DNA from: Mycolicibacter terrae
GTDB lineage: Bacteria > Actinomycetota > Actinomycetes > Mycobacteriales > Mycobacteriaceae
Reading direction: 5' to 3'
Length of the DNA stretch: 64,000 nucleotides
NCBI RefSeq assembly: GCF_010727125.1
Contig: NZ_AP022564.1
Span: forward strand, 3,782,001-3,846,000
The position numbers and the translations under genes were made by a program. Below, in pieces: positions 43,450 to 52,500 of the stretch; positions within the stretch are counted from its first letter, which is position 1, and each line of letters opens with the position of its first letter. The notes below the pieces were generated by a model, which was not told where the DNA came from, did no database searches, and saw only the letters and a program-made list of their open reading frames with translations.

Positions 43450-44624
43450 CAGGCGATATCCAGTTCGGCGACCAGCGCATCGACGACCGCGCGCAGGTCG
43501 CCGTCGTGTTCCTCGGCGACTCGGCGCTGGCGCTGGTATGACGCACCCGTTCGGTAGATGTCGGCGACGGACGCCAGCTCGTCGGCGCAGTGCAGTCGCG
43601 CGGCCATCGGCTCCAGCCGGTTGAGCAGTTCGTCGATGTCCTCGGTGACCAATCGCTCGTTGCTGTCGGAGTCGAGAATGATCTCCGCGTCCAGGCCGTA
43701 ACGGGCCGCGCGCCACTTGTTCTCCTGCACGTGCCACGGCGGCATGGTGGGGAGGAACTGGTCGGCGTCCAGCCGCCGGTCCAGATCGACGATCAGGCAA
43801 TGGGTCAGTGCTACCAGGGCGCTTAACTCGCGAAGATTGGACACCCCGTCGCAGACCCGCACCTCGATGGTGCCCAGGTGCGGGGACGGCCTGATGTCCC
43901 AACGGATCTCGTTGGTGTGGTCGATGATCCCGGTCTTCTTCTGGTCGTAGACGAAACCTTCGAACTCCGCCCAGGTCTGGAACTGGAACGGTAGCCCCGC
44001 GGTGGGCAGCTGCTGGAACATCATCGCCCGGTTACTGGCGTAGCCGGTGTCCTCGCCGGCCCACCACGGCGACGACGCCGAGAGCGCCAGCAGGTGCGGG
44101 TAGTAGTTGAGCAGCGAGGAGATGATCGGCATCACCTTGCGGGCCGAGGAGATGCCGACGTGCACGTGCACGCCCCAGATCATCATCTGCCGGCCCCACC
44201 ACTGGGTGCGTTTGATCAGCTCGGCGTAGCGCGGCGCATCGGTCAGCTTCTGCGCCGACCACTGCGCGAACGGGTGGGTGCCGGCGCCGAACAGTTCCAT
44301 CCCCCGGTCGTGCACGATCGGCTGGGTGGCGGCCAGCGTCTGGCGCAGGTCGTCCATCGCCTCACCGGTATCGGCACAGATGCCTGTGACGAGTTCAACG
44401 GTGTTGCGCAGCAATTCGTTGTGCACCCGCGGGTTCTCGCCGATTTCGGCGAGCACGGCACTGGCTTCGTTGCTCAGGTCGCGGGTCTCCGCGTCGACCA
44501 GGGCGAACTCCCATTCCACCCCGAGGGTGGGCCGGGCGCAGTGCGCGAACTCGATCCGGGCTTCAGACCGCGAGGAAGCCCAGCTGTGCAACGGGTTATC
44601 CGGTGCCGATGACACCACACGCAA
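43449..44624 (-). CDS. Carboxylate-amine ligase, YbdK/GCS2 family (Rv0433 type)
   Basis: 391 residues from ATG 44624; a TTG at 44591 would give a length nearer the 376 residues I remember for Rv0433. Motifs: [45 protein letters not shown] and [20 protein letters not shown]. The family has weak glutamate-cysteine ligase activity in Escherichia coli; mycobacteria use mycothiol, so the true acceptor is uncertain. It overlaps sodC and is coupled to the LON-N gene. Confidence 0.9.
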   Translation of the reverse strand: MRVVSSAPDNPLHSWASSRSEARIEFAHCARPTLGVEWEFALVDAETRDLSNEASAVLAEIGENPRVHNELLRNTVELVTGICADTGEAMDDLRQTLAATQPIVHDRGMELFGAGTHPFAQWSAQKLTDAPRYAELIKRTQWWGRQMMIWGVHVHVGISSARKVMPIISSLLNYYPHLLALSASSPWWAGEDTGYASNRAMMFQQLPTAGLPFQFQTWAEFEGFVYDQKKTGIIDHTNEIRWDIRPSPHLGTIEVRVCDGVSNLRELSALVALTHCLIVDLDRRLDADQFLPTMPPWHVQENKWRAARYGLDAEIILDSDSNERLVTEDIDELLNRLEPMAARLHCADELASVADIYRTGASYQRQRRVAEEHDGDLRAVVDALVAELDIA

Positions 44625-45306
44625 CCCGCTTGCCGGCGTCTCCGGTGGTCAGCGTGGTCTGGTCCGGGCCGGGGGTGCCGTTGACCTGGGTGTAGCGGTC
44701 CGCCGGGATGTTGGCGAAGTTGTCGTCGTCGGCGTGGATGATGATGGCCGTCTTCTCACCTGCCAGCAGCTCGTCGCGGGTGAACGCGTCGGTGGTGGTC
44801 ACCAGCAGCGCGCTGCCGTCGGAGCGCACCTGCAGCGAGGTCAGGTCGCCGCTCTGCGGGTGCTCGCTGTGACCGGGAGCCTGGAAGTGGCCGCCGGCCG
44901 ACAGGAAGGCACCGGGTGCCCCGCCGCCGGGCGGCACCGAGTCGGCTTCGCACTTGCCCACGCTGTGGATGTGCATGCCGTGGAAGCCCGGTGTCAACAC
45001 GCCGGGGCTGGTGGTCTGCACGGTGATCGTGGCGAATTCCTTGCCGCCGGCCTTGCTGAACTCGAACGTCGCGGTGGCGACCTGGCCGCCGTCCGGGGTC
45101 GTCAGGTGCGCGACCAGGGTGTCCGAGGGGCCCGACCCGCCCGGCTCATGGTCCACGCCCGACGGCGCCGGTGATCCGGTCCAGATCGCCGGCGTGGTGC
45201 CCGGCGCGTCCGAAGGCTGCTCGTTGGGGGGGCTGCACGCCGCCAACAGCACAACCGGGGTGGCGAAGACAGCGACGGCGAGAACTCTGCGGTGACCTGT
45301 GACCAT
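44596..45306 (-). CDS. sodC: Periplasmic copper superoxide dismutase, lipoprotein
   Basis: 236 residues. N-terminal lipobox LLAAC with Cys24 marks a lipoprotein. The Cu/Zn-SOD fold has [17 protein letters not shown] (copper His residues), a [15 protein letters not shown] loop and a terminal KRVACGVIG disulfide cysteine. It corresponds to SodC (Rv0432), which protects against superoxide in the phagosome. It lies between virR and the ligase gene on the same strand. Confidence 0.95.
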   Translation of the reverse strand: MVTGHRRVLAVAVFATPVVLLAACSPPNEQPSDAPGTTPAIWTGSPAPSGVDHEPGGSGPSDTLVAHLTTPDGGQVATATFEFSKAGGKEFATITVQTTSPGVLTPGFHGMHIHSVGKCEADSVPPGGGAPGAFLSAGGHFQAPGHSEHPQSGDLTSLQVRSDGSALLVTTTDAFTRDELLAGEKTAIIIHADDDNFANIPADRYTQVNGTPGPDQTTLTTGDAGKRVACGVIGTG

Positions 45307-45315
45307 GCGAGGAGC

Positions 45316-45786
45316 TTAACCCGCGACCACCACGATGACGCCTGGCGGCTGCTCGGCTACGTCGGGGATGCGCGGCTCCACCGCAGCGTGCAGCACGTCG
45401 GCCACGGCCGTGGCCGAGTCGTGCTCGCCCTGGGCGTCGCTGAAGTAGACGGTGGTCTCGGTGACCTCGGGCAGCTCGAGGTTCCCGACGTCGGTCACGT
45501 TCCAGCCGGCTTCCCGCAGCTGGTCCGCGGTGTGCCCGGCCAGTCCGGCCTGCTCGGAGATGTTGTAGACCCGCACATCGGACTTGTGGGCGGGATGCTC
45601 GGGCTTGGCCACCGCCGAGCTGGTGGTCATCGGTTTCGACGACGGCGAACTGTTCGTGTTGTCGTCGTCACCCGACGAGCCGAGCGCCTGGAACCCGACC
45701 AGCAGAAAGATGGTGCCCAGAAACAGCAGCACCATCACCATGGCCCGCAGCGGGAGCCTGGAGGAGTCGGGAACGTGTTCGCTCAT
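45316..45786 (-). CDS. virR: VirR-like LytR C-terminal-domain protein (Rv0431 type)
   Basis: 156 residues from ATG 45786 (GTG 45795 would add three). A single membrane helix LRAMVMVLLFLGTIFLLVGF is followed by a low-complexity Ser/Pro linker and a LytR_C domain starting DVRVYNISEQAGLAGHTADQ. Rv0431/VirR is membrane-bound and affects vesicle release and cell-wall integrity. Its position upstream of sodC is as in M. tuberculosis. Confidence 0.9.
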   Translation of the reverse strand: MSEHVPDSSRLPLRAMVMVLLFLGTIFLLVGFQALGSSGDDDNTNSSPSSKPMTTSSAVAKPEHPAHKSDVRVYNISEQAGLAGHTADQLREAGWNVTDVGNLELPEVTETTVYFSDAQGEHDSATAVADVLHAAVEPRIPDVAEQPPGVIVVVAG

Positions 45787-45862
45787 TGCGCCCACTGTAT
45801 CCAGGAGCAGGCCATAAGCGATAAACGCCCAGCTATCAACGGTTCCAGCTGATTCAGGTGAT

Positions 45863-46171
45863 TCAGGTGATATCGAAACCGAGACGCCGGGCCGCGCGCG
45901 CCTTCTGACGACTGGACCGCAGCCTGCGTAGCCGTTTGACCAGCATCGGGTCGGCGGCCAGTGCCTCGGGCCGGTCGACGAGTGCGTTGAGCACCTGGTA
46001 GTAGCGGGTCGCCGACAGCGAGAACCGCTCCTTGATGGCCTCTTCCTTGGCGCCGGCGTACTTCCACCAGTCCCGTTCGAAGGACAGGATGTCGTGTTCG
46101 CGACGGCTCAGGCCGTCGGTGGGCTCCGAATCGTCCCCTGAGCGATTCGCTTGCGCCATGGCGCCGTCCAT
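45863..46171 (-). CDS. DUF3263 family protein (Rv0430 type)
   Basis: 102 residues. The core EHDILSFERDWWKYAGAKEE and RFSLSATRYYQVLNALVDRP is the DUF3263 helix-turn-helix-like domain, with a basic end RRLRRLRSSRQKARAARRLG. It matches Rv0430 by position. A DNA-binding role is likely from its basic character and fold, but its targets are unknown. The start could also be Met5 (46159). Confidence 0.87.
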   Translation of the reverse strand: MDGAMAQANRSGDDSEPTDGLSRREHDILSFERDWWKYAGAKEEAIKERFSLSATRYYQVLNALVDRPEALAADPMLVKRLRRLRSSRQKARAARRLGFDIT

Positions 46172-46337
46172 ATCGTTTCCTGGACCCTTCCGGAAAGTAC
46201 TTTGGTTGAACGTTCATTGCGTTTTTCGGCGGCGTGTCCTGAGCGAATATTCAATCACGGCAGGCGGTGTTGAACCGGGAGCCGGTCCCGCGAGTCGCCG
46301 TGGCCGCTGCACTGGGCCGATGGCAGCACACCAACCC
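46172..46337. other. Intergenic region between the DUF3263 gene and the repeat array
   Basis: This 166-bp stretch is less GC-rich than its surroundings and contains patches such as TTGGTTGAACGTTCATTGCG and GAATATTCAATCA. It should hold the promoter of the DUF3263 gene on the minus strand. No gene is seen. Confidence 0.4.
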
Positions 46338-46556
46338 GGCGGTTCCAGCTTCGCCTCTCCTCCGTCGAGCCTCGCTAAACCGCCCACCACCCCGGCGGTT
46401 CCAGCTTCGCCTCTCCTCCGTCGAGCCTCGCTAACCCGCCCACCACCCCGGCGGTTCCAGCTTCGCCTCTCCTCCGTCGAGCCTCGCTAAACCGCCCACC
46501 ACCCCGGCGGTTCCAGCTTCGCCTCTCCTCCGTCGAGCCTCGCTAAACCGCCCACC
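46338..46556 (+). repeat. 56-bp tandem repeat array (4 copies)
   Basis: Copies begin at 46338, 46394, 46450 and 46506, each 56 bp; the last is cut to 51 bp. They are identical except for one A-to-C change in copy 2 near its 3' end. Each unit starts GGCGGTT and carries the complementary AACCGCC 32 bases later, so each can fold into a hairpin; the copy 2 change breaks one of those pairs. 56 is not a multiple of three and stops occur, so it is non-coding. It resembles a mycobacterial VNTR/MIRU locus and lies directly upstream of def. Confidence 0.92.
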
Positions 46557-46562
46557 TAAGCT
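46557..46562 (+). promoter_or_regulatory. Putative -10 element (leaderless) for def
   Basis: TAAGCT begins immediately after the last repeat copy and ends eight bases before the def ATG. No Shine-Dalgarno site is visible in between. The position fits a transcript starting at or next to the start codon, in which case the -35 region lies inside the repeat array. Confidence 0.45.
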
Positions 46563-46570
46563 TTTCGGTC

Positions 46571-47164
46571 ATGGCCGTCGTACCCATCCGCATTGTGGGC
46601 GATCCCGTCCTGCACACCCCGACCAGTCCGGTCCCCGTCGCCGAAGACGGCTCGCTGCCCGCCGACCTCGGTGAGCTGATCGACACGATGTACCAGACCA
46701 TGGATGCCGCCAACGGCGTCGGTTTGGCCGCCAACCAGATCGGCGTGGGGTTGCGGGTCTTCGTCTACGACTGCGCCGACGACCGCCGCGCGACCACCCG
46801 GCGCCGCGGCGTGGTGGTCAACCCGGTGCTGGAGACCTCCGAGCGCCCCGAGACCATGCCCGACCCGGACAACGATGACGAGGGCTGTCTGTCGGTGCCC
46901 GGCGAATCGTTTCCCACCGGCCGGGCCCAGTGGGCTCGGGTCACCGGCCTGGACGCGGACAGCAACCCGGTCACGCTGGAGGGCACCGGGTTGTTCGCCC
47001 GGATGCTGCAGCACGAGACCGGACACCTCGACGGGCTGCTCTATCTGGACATGCTGGTGGGCAGGCATGCCCGCGCGGCGAAGCGGACGGTGAGATCCAA
47101 CGGCTGGGGGGTACCGGGCCTGTCCTGGATGCCGGGTGACGTGCCCGACCCGTTCGGCCACTGA
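46571..47164 (+). CDS. def: Peptide deformylase
   Basis: 197 residues. All three catalytic boxes are present: [18 protein letters not shown] with the metal cysteine, and QHETGHLDG with the two His ligands and Glu. The C-terminal extension ([20 protein letters not shown]) is typical of the mycobacterial enzyme Rv0429c. It removes the formyl group from nascent proteins and is essential. Its stop overlaps the next start (TGATG). Confidence 0.96.
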   Translation: MAVVPIRIVGDPVLHTPTSPVPVAEDGSLPADLGELIDTMYQTMDAANGVGLAANQIGVGLRVFVYDCADDRRATTRRRGVVVNPVLETSERPETMPDPDNDDEGCLSVPGESFPTGRAQWARVTGLDADSNPVTLEGTGLFARMLQHETGHLDGLLYLDMLVGRHARAAKRTVRSNGWGVPGLSWMPGDVPDPFGH

Positions 47165-48087
47165 TGAGCCGGCGCCCGGAACTGCCCCCGGAACTGCCCG
47201 AGGTCGGTGCCCGGGTGAGCCTGCGTTATCTGCGTCCGCCCGGCTCCGAACCGCCGATGGGCGACGTGGTGGGGCATCTGGTGCAGACCGGGCCGCTGGT
47301 GCGGGTCCGCTCATCGGACGGGGTGATCCATGATTGCCGGCACGCCGACGTGCTCTATGTGCGGCGGCTGACCGATCGGCCGGTGAAGAACTCGGCGATC
47401 CGATCCGTCGAGCACGCCGCCGCCCTGGCCTGGCCGGGCAGCGAACACCAGTGGCTCGACGGCTGGATGATGCGGGCCGGGCCCGGCGCCGGGTTGGAAG
47501 CCAATTCCGCTGTTCCCCTGGACATGTTCGCGCACACCAACACTCTCCCGGCGATCATCGCCTGGTATGCGCAGCGGGACCTGCCGCCGTGCCTGGCGGT
47601 ACCGGAACGGCTGCTGCGGTTACCCGAGGACATCCCCGCGCGGTATGAGACCCGCACCCTGGTGCGCGAGTTGCCCGCCGGAGAGCCCGGCGGCGATGTG
47701 CTGCTGGCCGGGGAACCCGACGCCGACTGGCTGGCGTCGGGCGGCGCCGAGCCGGTCGACGTGCTGACCGCGGTCGTCGGCGGCGAGGTGGTGTTCGCCT
47801 CGATCCCGGGGGTCGGGGTCGGGCGCGCCGCGCTCACCGAAGCCCCGGACGGGACCCGCTGGTTGGGTCTGTCGGCGCTGCGGGTGGCCGCCGAACGGCG
47901 CCGCCAGGGCCACGGCCGGACGATCTGTGCGGCGTTGCAGGCCTGGGGGTTCGACCGCGGCGCCACCCGCGGCTACGCGCAGGTGCCCGGCGGCTCGCCC
48001 GACGGGGCGATCGCGTTCGGCTTCTTCGAGGCGATCGGATTCGCCGGCCAGCACCGCACCCGCTACCTCGACGCGCGGCTGCTGTAG
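47164..48087 (+). CDS. GNAT family N-acetyltransferase (Rv0428c type)
   Basis: 307 residues. The first 80 residues form an SH3-like beta-barrel (GARVSLRYLRPPGSEPPMGD). The GNAT fold follows, with the acetyl-CoA loop LRVAAERRRQGHGRTICAAL and FGFFEAIGFAGQHRTRYL. It is coupled to def by a one-base overlap. Acceptor unknown; a role in N-terminal modification is suggested only by the neighbour. Confidence 0.85.
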   Translation: MSRRPELPPELPEVGARVSLRYLRPPGSEPPMGDVVGHLVQTGPLVRVRSSDGVIHDCRHADVLYVRRLTDRPVKNSAIRSVEHAAALAWPGSEHQWLDGWMMRAGPGAGLEANSAVPLDMFAHTNTLPAIIAWYAQRDLPPCLAVPERLLRLPEDIPARYETRTLVRELPAGEPGGDVLLAGEPDADWLASGGAEPVDVLTAVVGGEVVFASIPGVGVGRAALTEAPDGTRWLGLSALRVAAERRRQGHGRTICAALQAWGFDRGATRGYAQVPGGSPDGAIAFGFFEAIGFAGQHRTRYLDARLL

Positions 48088-48125
48088 CTCGTAGCGGTCC
48101 GCCGCCACGATCTAGGGTGGCTGGC

Positions 48126-48956
48126 GTGACTGCGTTGCGACTGGCCACCTGGAACGTCAACTCCATCCGCACCCGGGTCGGCCGGGTGACCGAGTGGCTG
48201 GCCCGCTCCGAGGTCGACGTGCTGGCCATGCAGGAGACCAAGTGCACCGACGCGCAGTTCCCCACGCTGCCGTTTCACGAATTGGGCTACGAGGTCGCCC
48301 ACGTCGGCCACAACCAGTGGAACGGGGTGGCGATCGCCTCCCGGGTCGGACTCGACGACATCGAGGTCGGCTTCCCGGGCCAGCCGGTCTGGGCCAAGCC
48401 GGATGCCGACCCGGCGGTGGAGGCACGAGCGCTGGGCGCCACCTGCGGCGGGGTGCGGGTGTGGAGCCTGTATGTGCCCAACGGCCGGGCACTGAACGAC
48501 CCGCACTACACCTACAAGTTGGAATGGCTTGCCGCACTGCGCGATACTGCAGAAGGCTGGTTGGTCGACGACCCGTCGGCGCCGATCGCGCTGGTCGGCG
48601 ACTGGAACATCGCCCCGCAGGACGACGATGTGTGGAGCATGGAGTTCTTCGACGGGGCGACGCACGTCTCCGAGCCGGAGCGCAGGGCATTCCGCGCGCT
48701 GACCGAGGCCCGGTTCCTCGACGTGGTCCGGCCGTTCACACCCGGCCCCGGCGTCTACACCTATTGGGATTACACGCAGTTGCGGTTCCCCAAGAAGCAG
48801 GGCATGCGCATCGATTTCATCCTGGGTTCTCCCGCACTGGCGACCCGGGTCTCGCACGCCGAGATCGTCCGCGACGAACGCAAGGGCAAGTCGCCCAGCG
48901 ATCACGCGCCGGTGCTGGTGGACATCCAGTCGAGCCGGACGCCCCCAGTTATATGA
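48126..48956 (+). CDS. xthA: Exodeoxyribonuclease III
   Basis: 276 residues from GTG 48126, chosen because AGGGTGG lies five bases upstream; GTG 48117 would add three residues. AP-endonuclease motifs are complete: LATWNVNSIRTR, MQETKCTD, LVGDWNIAPQDDD, IDFILGS and SDHAPVLVDI. It repairs abasic sites and trims 3' ends in base-excision repair. It corresponds to Rv0427c and follows the GNAT gene by 38 bases. Confidence 0.95.
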   Translation: MTALRLATWNVNSIRTRVGRVTEWLARSEVDVLAMQETKCTDAQFPTLPFHELGYEVAHVGHNQWNGVAIASRVGLDDIEVGFPGQPVWAKPDADPAVEARALGATCGGVRVWSLYVPNGRALNDPHYTYKLEWLAALRDTAEGWLVDDPSAPIALVGDWNIAPQDDDVWSMEFFDGATHVSEPERRAFRALTEARFLDVVRPFTPGPGVYTYWDYTQLRFPKKQGMRIDFILGSPALATRVSHAEIVRDERKGKSPSDHAPVLVDIQSSRTPPVI

Positions 48957-49045
48957 ATTCCTTGTGGATTCCGCGGGGCTCGCCGAAATGCGCATAGGAT
49001 GGATTGGGTTAACCGATTTGCTCATTTGAAGGGCAGGGAATACCC

Positions 49046-49540
49046 ATGAACGCCGTCGCAGGGACGGTTCGGAAGGTGGCCGGGGCGGCAACCCGCGCGG
49101 CGACCATGACCACCGAGGCGGCCGGCGCGATCGGCGGGGCCGCACTCAACGGAGTGATCGGCGGACTGAAGGGTGCGGCCAGCGGTGCGCAACGCGGGCT
49201 GAGCACCGGCAGTCACTCAACCCCCGCAGCGGCACTGACCTTGGGCGCCCTCGGCGTCACCGGGCTGGTCGAATGGCCGCTGCTGGTGGCCGTCGGCGGC
49301 ACCGCGCTGGTGCTCAAGCAGCTCAACGGGCGGTCCGAGAACGGCAAGGCGCCCCAAGCGGCCCAGGCGAAGGCGCCGGCCAAGACTTCGGCCAAGGCTC
49401 CGACCGCGGCGGCACGGCCGTTGAAGTCGGTGAAGTCGAGCAAGCCGGCGGGTTCCTCGGCCACGCGGCGCAGCCCGCAGGCCAAGAAGACCACAGCACG
49501 GCAGTCGCGCAGCGGCAGCAGCGCTCGCGCGCGCCACTGA
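49046..49540 (+). CDS. Small membrane protein with basic Lys/Ala/Ser-rich tail (Rv0426c type)
   Basis: 164 residues. An Ala/Gly-rich N-terminus is followed by one hydrophobic stretch, AALTLGALGVTGLVEWPLLV, and a 60-residue tail of Lys, Ala, Ser and Arg. The tail recalls nucleic-acid-binding or histone-like tails. It precedes ctpH by ten bases and may be its partner. By position it matches Rv0426c, function unknown. Confidence 0.75.
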   Translation: MNAVAGTVRKVAGAATRAATMTTEAAGAIGGAALNGVIGGLKGAASGAQRGLSTGSHSTPAAALTLGALGVTGLVEWPLLVAVGGTALVLKQLNGRSENGKAPQAAQAKAPAKTSAKAPTAAARPLKSVKSSKPAGSSATRRSPQAKKTTARQSRSGSSARARH

Positions 49541-49550
49541 TCGGGCCCGA

Positions 49551-52500
49551 GTGGATTTAGGCCGTGCCATCAGGCACTCTCTTCCGCTGCGTGCGGCGAG
49601 TTTCGGTGTCCAACTCACCTCCGCGTTGGTCGACGCATCGGTGCAGACCGCGACGGGGCTGGCCGACCTGGCCACCCGGCCGGCCCGTCACACCAGCGAG
49701 ACCGGGTGGTCGCTGTCCCGACGGTGCTTCCGCGGCGAGCAGCGGGCCTGGGTCGAGGTACGCGGCCTTGACGGTGCGGCCGGAGCCGAGCTCGCGACCG
49801 CCGTCCTCACCGCGGCGCGGGCACTACCCGGGGTCACCGCGGTTCGGTTGAACCACCCGTTGTCACGCCTGGTCGTCGGCCTGGACTCGGCGGCCACCGA
49901 CGTGGTGTCGTTGCGCGAGCTCTGCCGGGTCGTCGCCGACACCGAGAACCAGTACCGTCGGCCGGCCACCCCCGTCCGCCCGCCGGCCGCCCTGCCCGGC
50001 GACGGCATGACGCAGACGCTGCGCGCGTTGACGGTCGGCGCGAACGTCGCCGGCTTGGGTTTGGCGACCGTCGGGCGGCTGTTGCGGTTGCCCGTCCTAC
50101 CGCTGGGCCTGGAAGCCGGGGTCATCGTCGTCGACTACCAGCCGCGAGTGCGCCGGCTACTCGAGGAACGCCTCGGCAAACAGGCGACCGACGCGCTGTT
50201 ATCGCTGGCCGGCGCGGGTGTGCACACGCTCAACCAGGCACCCACCGCGCTGGCGGTGGACTTGTCGATGGAGGCGATGCGCGCCGGCGAGGAACGCGCC
50301 GCGGCGCGGGCCTGGCGCCGCCGCGAGCCCGAACTCGCCGACTACGCCGACCACCCGCCGGTGGCCATCCCGCCACGACCGGCACCTCGGCCGCCCGGTC
50401 CGGTCGAACGGCACCTGACCCGCAGCGCCTGGGCACAGGCGCTGGGCGCCGGAGTGATCGGCGCCGCGACCCGCAGTCCCGACCTGGCCGGTACCGCCGC
50501 GGCGGTGGCCGCGCCGAAGGGCACCCGCACCGCGCGCGAGTCGTTCGCCGCGACCCTGGGCCGCGGTCTGGCCGACCGGCACGGCGCGGTTGTGCTGCGG
50601 CCTTGCAGCCTGCGCGAGCTCGACCGGATCGACACGGTGATCATCGACCCGCGGGTGCTGTGCGGCGAAGGCCTGCGGGTGATGCAGGTGCGCGGCGCCG
50701 ACGACGACGAGCTTCGGGCCGTGTGGGCGCAGGCCCAAGCCCGCCTCAGCGACCCCGGACTCACACCCGGCTGGCATCGGGTCGGTTCGCGCGCCGGCGT
50801 GCAGGCGTCGTTCCAGCCCGCGCTGCTGCCGCTGGCCGCCGCGGTGGTGACCGAAGCAAGGCACGCCGACGTCGAAGTGGTCTCGGTCGAGACCGAGGCG
50901 CTCGGCGAGCTGCGGCCGATCTTCGATGACATCCGTCCGCTGGACGGGGCCTCGGTCGATGAGGCGCTGACCGCCGCGGTGATCGCCTACCAAGCCGACG
51001 GTCACGACGTCGCCGTGCTGTCGACGGCCGCCGTCGGGGCACTTGCGGCCGCCGACGTGGCGCTGGGCGTCCTGCCGGAGCAGGGCTGCCCGCCGTGGTG
51101 CTCGGATGTGTTGCTGACCGATCTGGCCGCGGCGTGGCGAGTGCTGCACGCACTGCCGGCGGCCCGCTCCGCCAGCCGGCGCGGCGTGGAGATCGCCACC
51201 GGCGCTTCGACGTTGGGTGCGTTGCTGATGCTGCCCGGGGTGCGTGGCCGCGGGCCCGGCCCGGTGACCACCGGCGCGGCGGCCGGCGCCCTGTCCGGCT
51301 ACTGGCTGGCCCGGCGTGCCGTGGACGCAGCGGCGCCTCGGCCCGCGGCGGTGCACGAGTGGCACGCCATGTCGGTCGACCAGGTCCGCGCGGTGCTTCC
51401 GCCACCCGACCTGGAGATCCCCGCCGAGGCCCACCACGCTCCCGCGGCGGCGGCCGCGCTGGCAGCAGTCGAGTTGGCCCGCCGCGGCGCGCAGCGCACC
51501 GCCCCACCCCGCTTGTTCTGGCAGTTCGCCCAGGCCGTGCGCAGTGAACTGTCCGACCCGATCACACCGGTGCTGGCCCTGGGGGCCGCGGCCAGCGCAG
51601 TGCTGGGCTCACCGGTCGACGCGATGCTGGTCGGTTCGGTGGTGAGCGGCAACGCGATGCTGGCCGCCGCGCAGCGGCTGGTGGCCGAGCGTCGGCTCAA
51701 TGTGCTGCTGAACGAACAGGTCCCGCCGGCACGCAAGGTGCTTCCCGACGGCAGCCACCGCGAGGTCGACGCCGAGGAGCTGCGCCCCGGCGATGTGATC
51801 GAGGTGCAGCCGCACGAGGTGGTGCCCGCCGACGGACGCCTGATCGAGGCGATCGACCTGGAAGTCGACGAGTCGTCGTTGACCGGTGAGTCGTTGACGG
51901 TGGTCAAACAGGTCGAGGCCACCCCGGGCGCGGAGCTGGCCGACCGGGAGTGCATGGTCTACGCCGGCACCACCGTGGTGACCGGAACCGCGGTGGTGCT
52001 GGTGACCGCGACCGGCGGCGACACCCACGGACGCCGGGCCGCCGACCTGGTGGCCGGCGATCAGTCCGAGATCGGGTTGCAGCACCAGCTGAGCCTGCTC
52101 ACCAGCAAGGCATGGCGGATAAGCCTGGCCGGCGGTGCGCTGGTGACCGGGCTCGGTATGGCGCGCCGGATCGGGTTGCGTCAGGCGGTGGCCAGCGGCA
52201 TCGCGGTGAGCGTGGCCGCGATCCCCGAGGGGCTGCCGCTGGTGGCCACCCTGTCACAGCAGGCGTCGGCTCGCAGACTGACCAAAGCCGGTGTACTGGT
52301 GCGGGTTCCGCGTTCGGTCGAGGCTCTGGGCCGGGTCGACGTGGTCTGCTTCGACAAGACCGGAACACTGAGCAAGAACCGGCTCCGAGTGACTCAGGTG
52401 CATCCGGCGGAGGGGTTCACCGACGACGACGTGCTGCGCTACGCGGCGACCGCGGCCCCGGCGTCCAACGGCAACCGCCAGACGCACGCCACCGACACCG

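Noticed and set aside
46338-46556. CRISPR-like direct repeats
   Set aside because: The units are contiguous with no unique spacers and no cas genes are near; this is a tandem VNTR.
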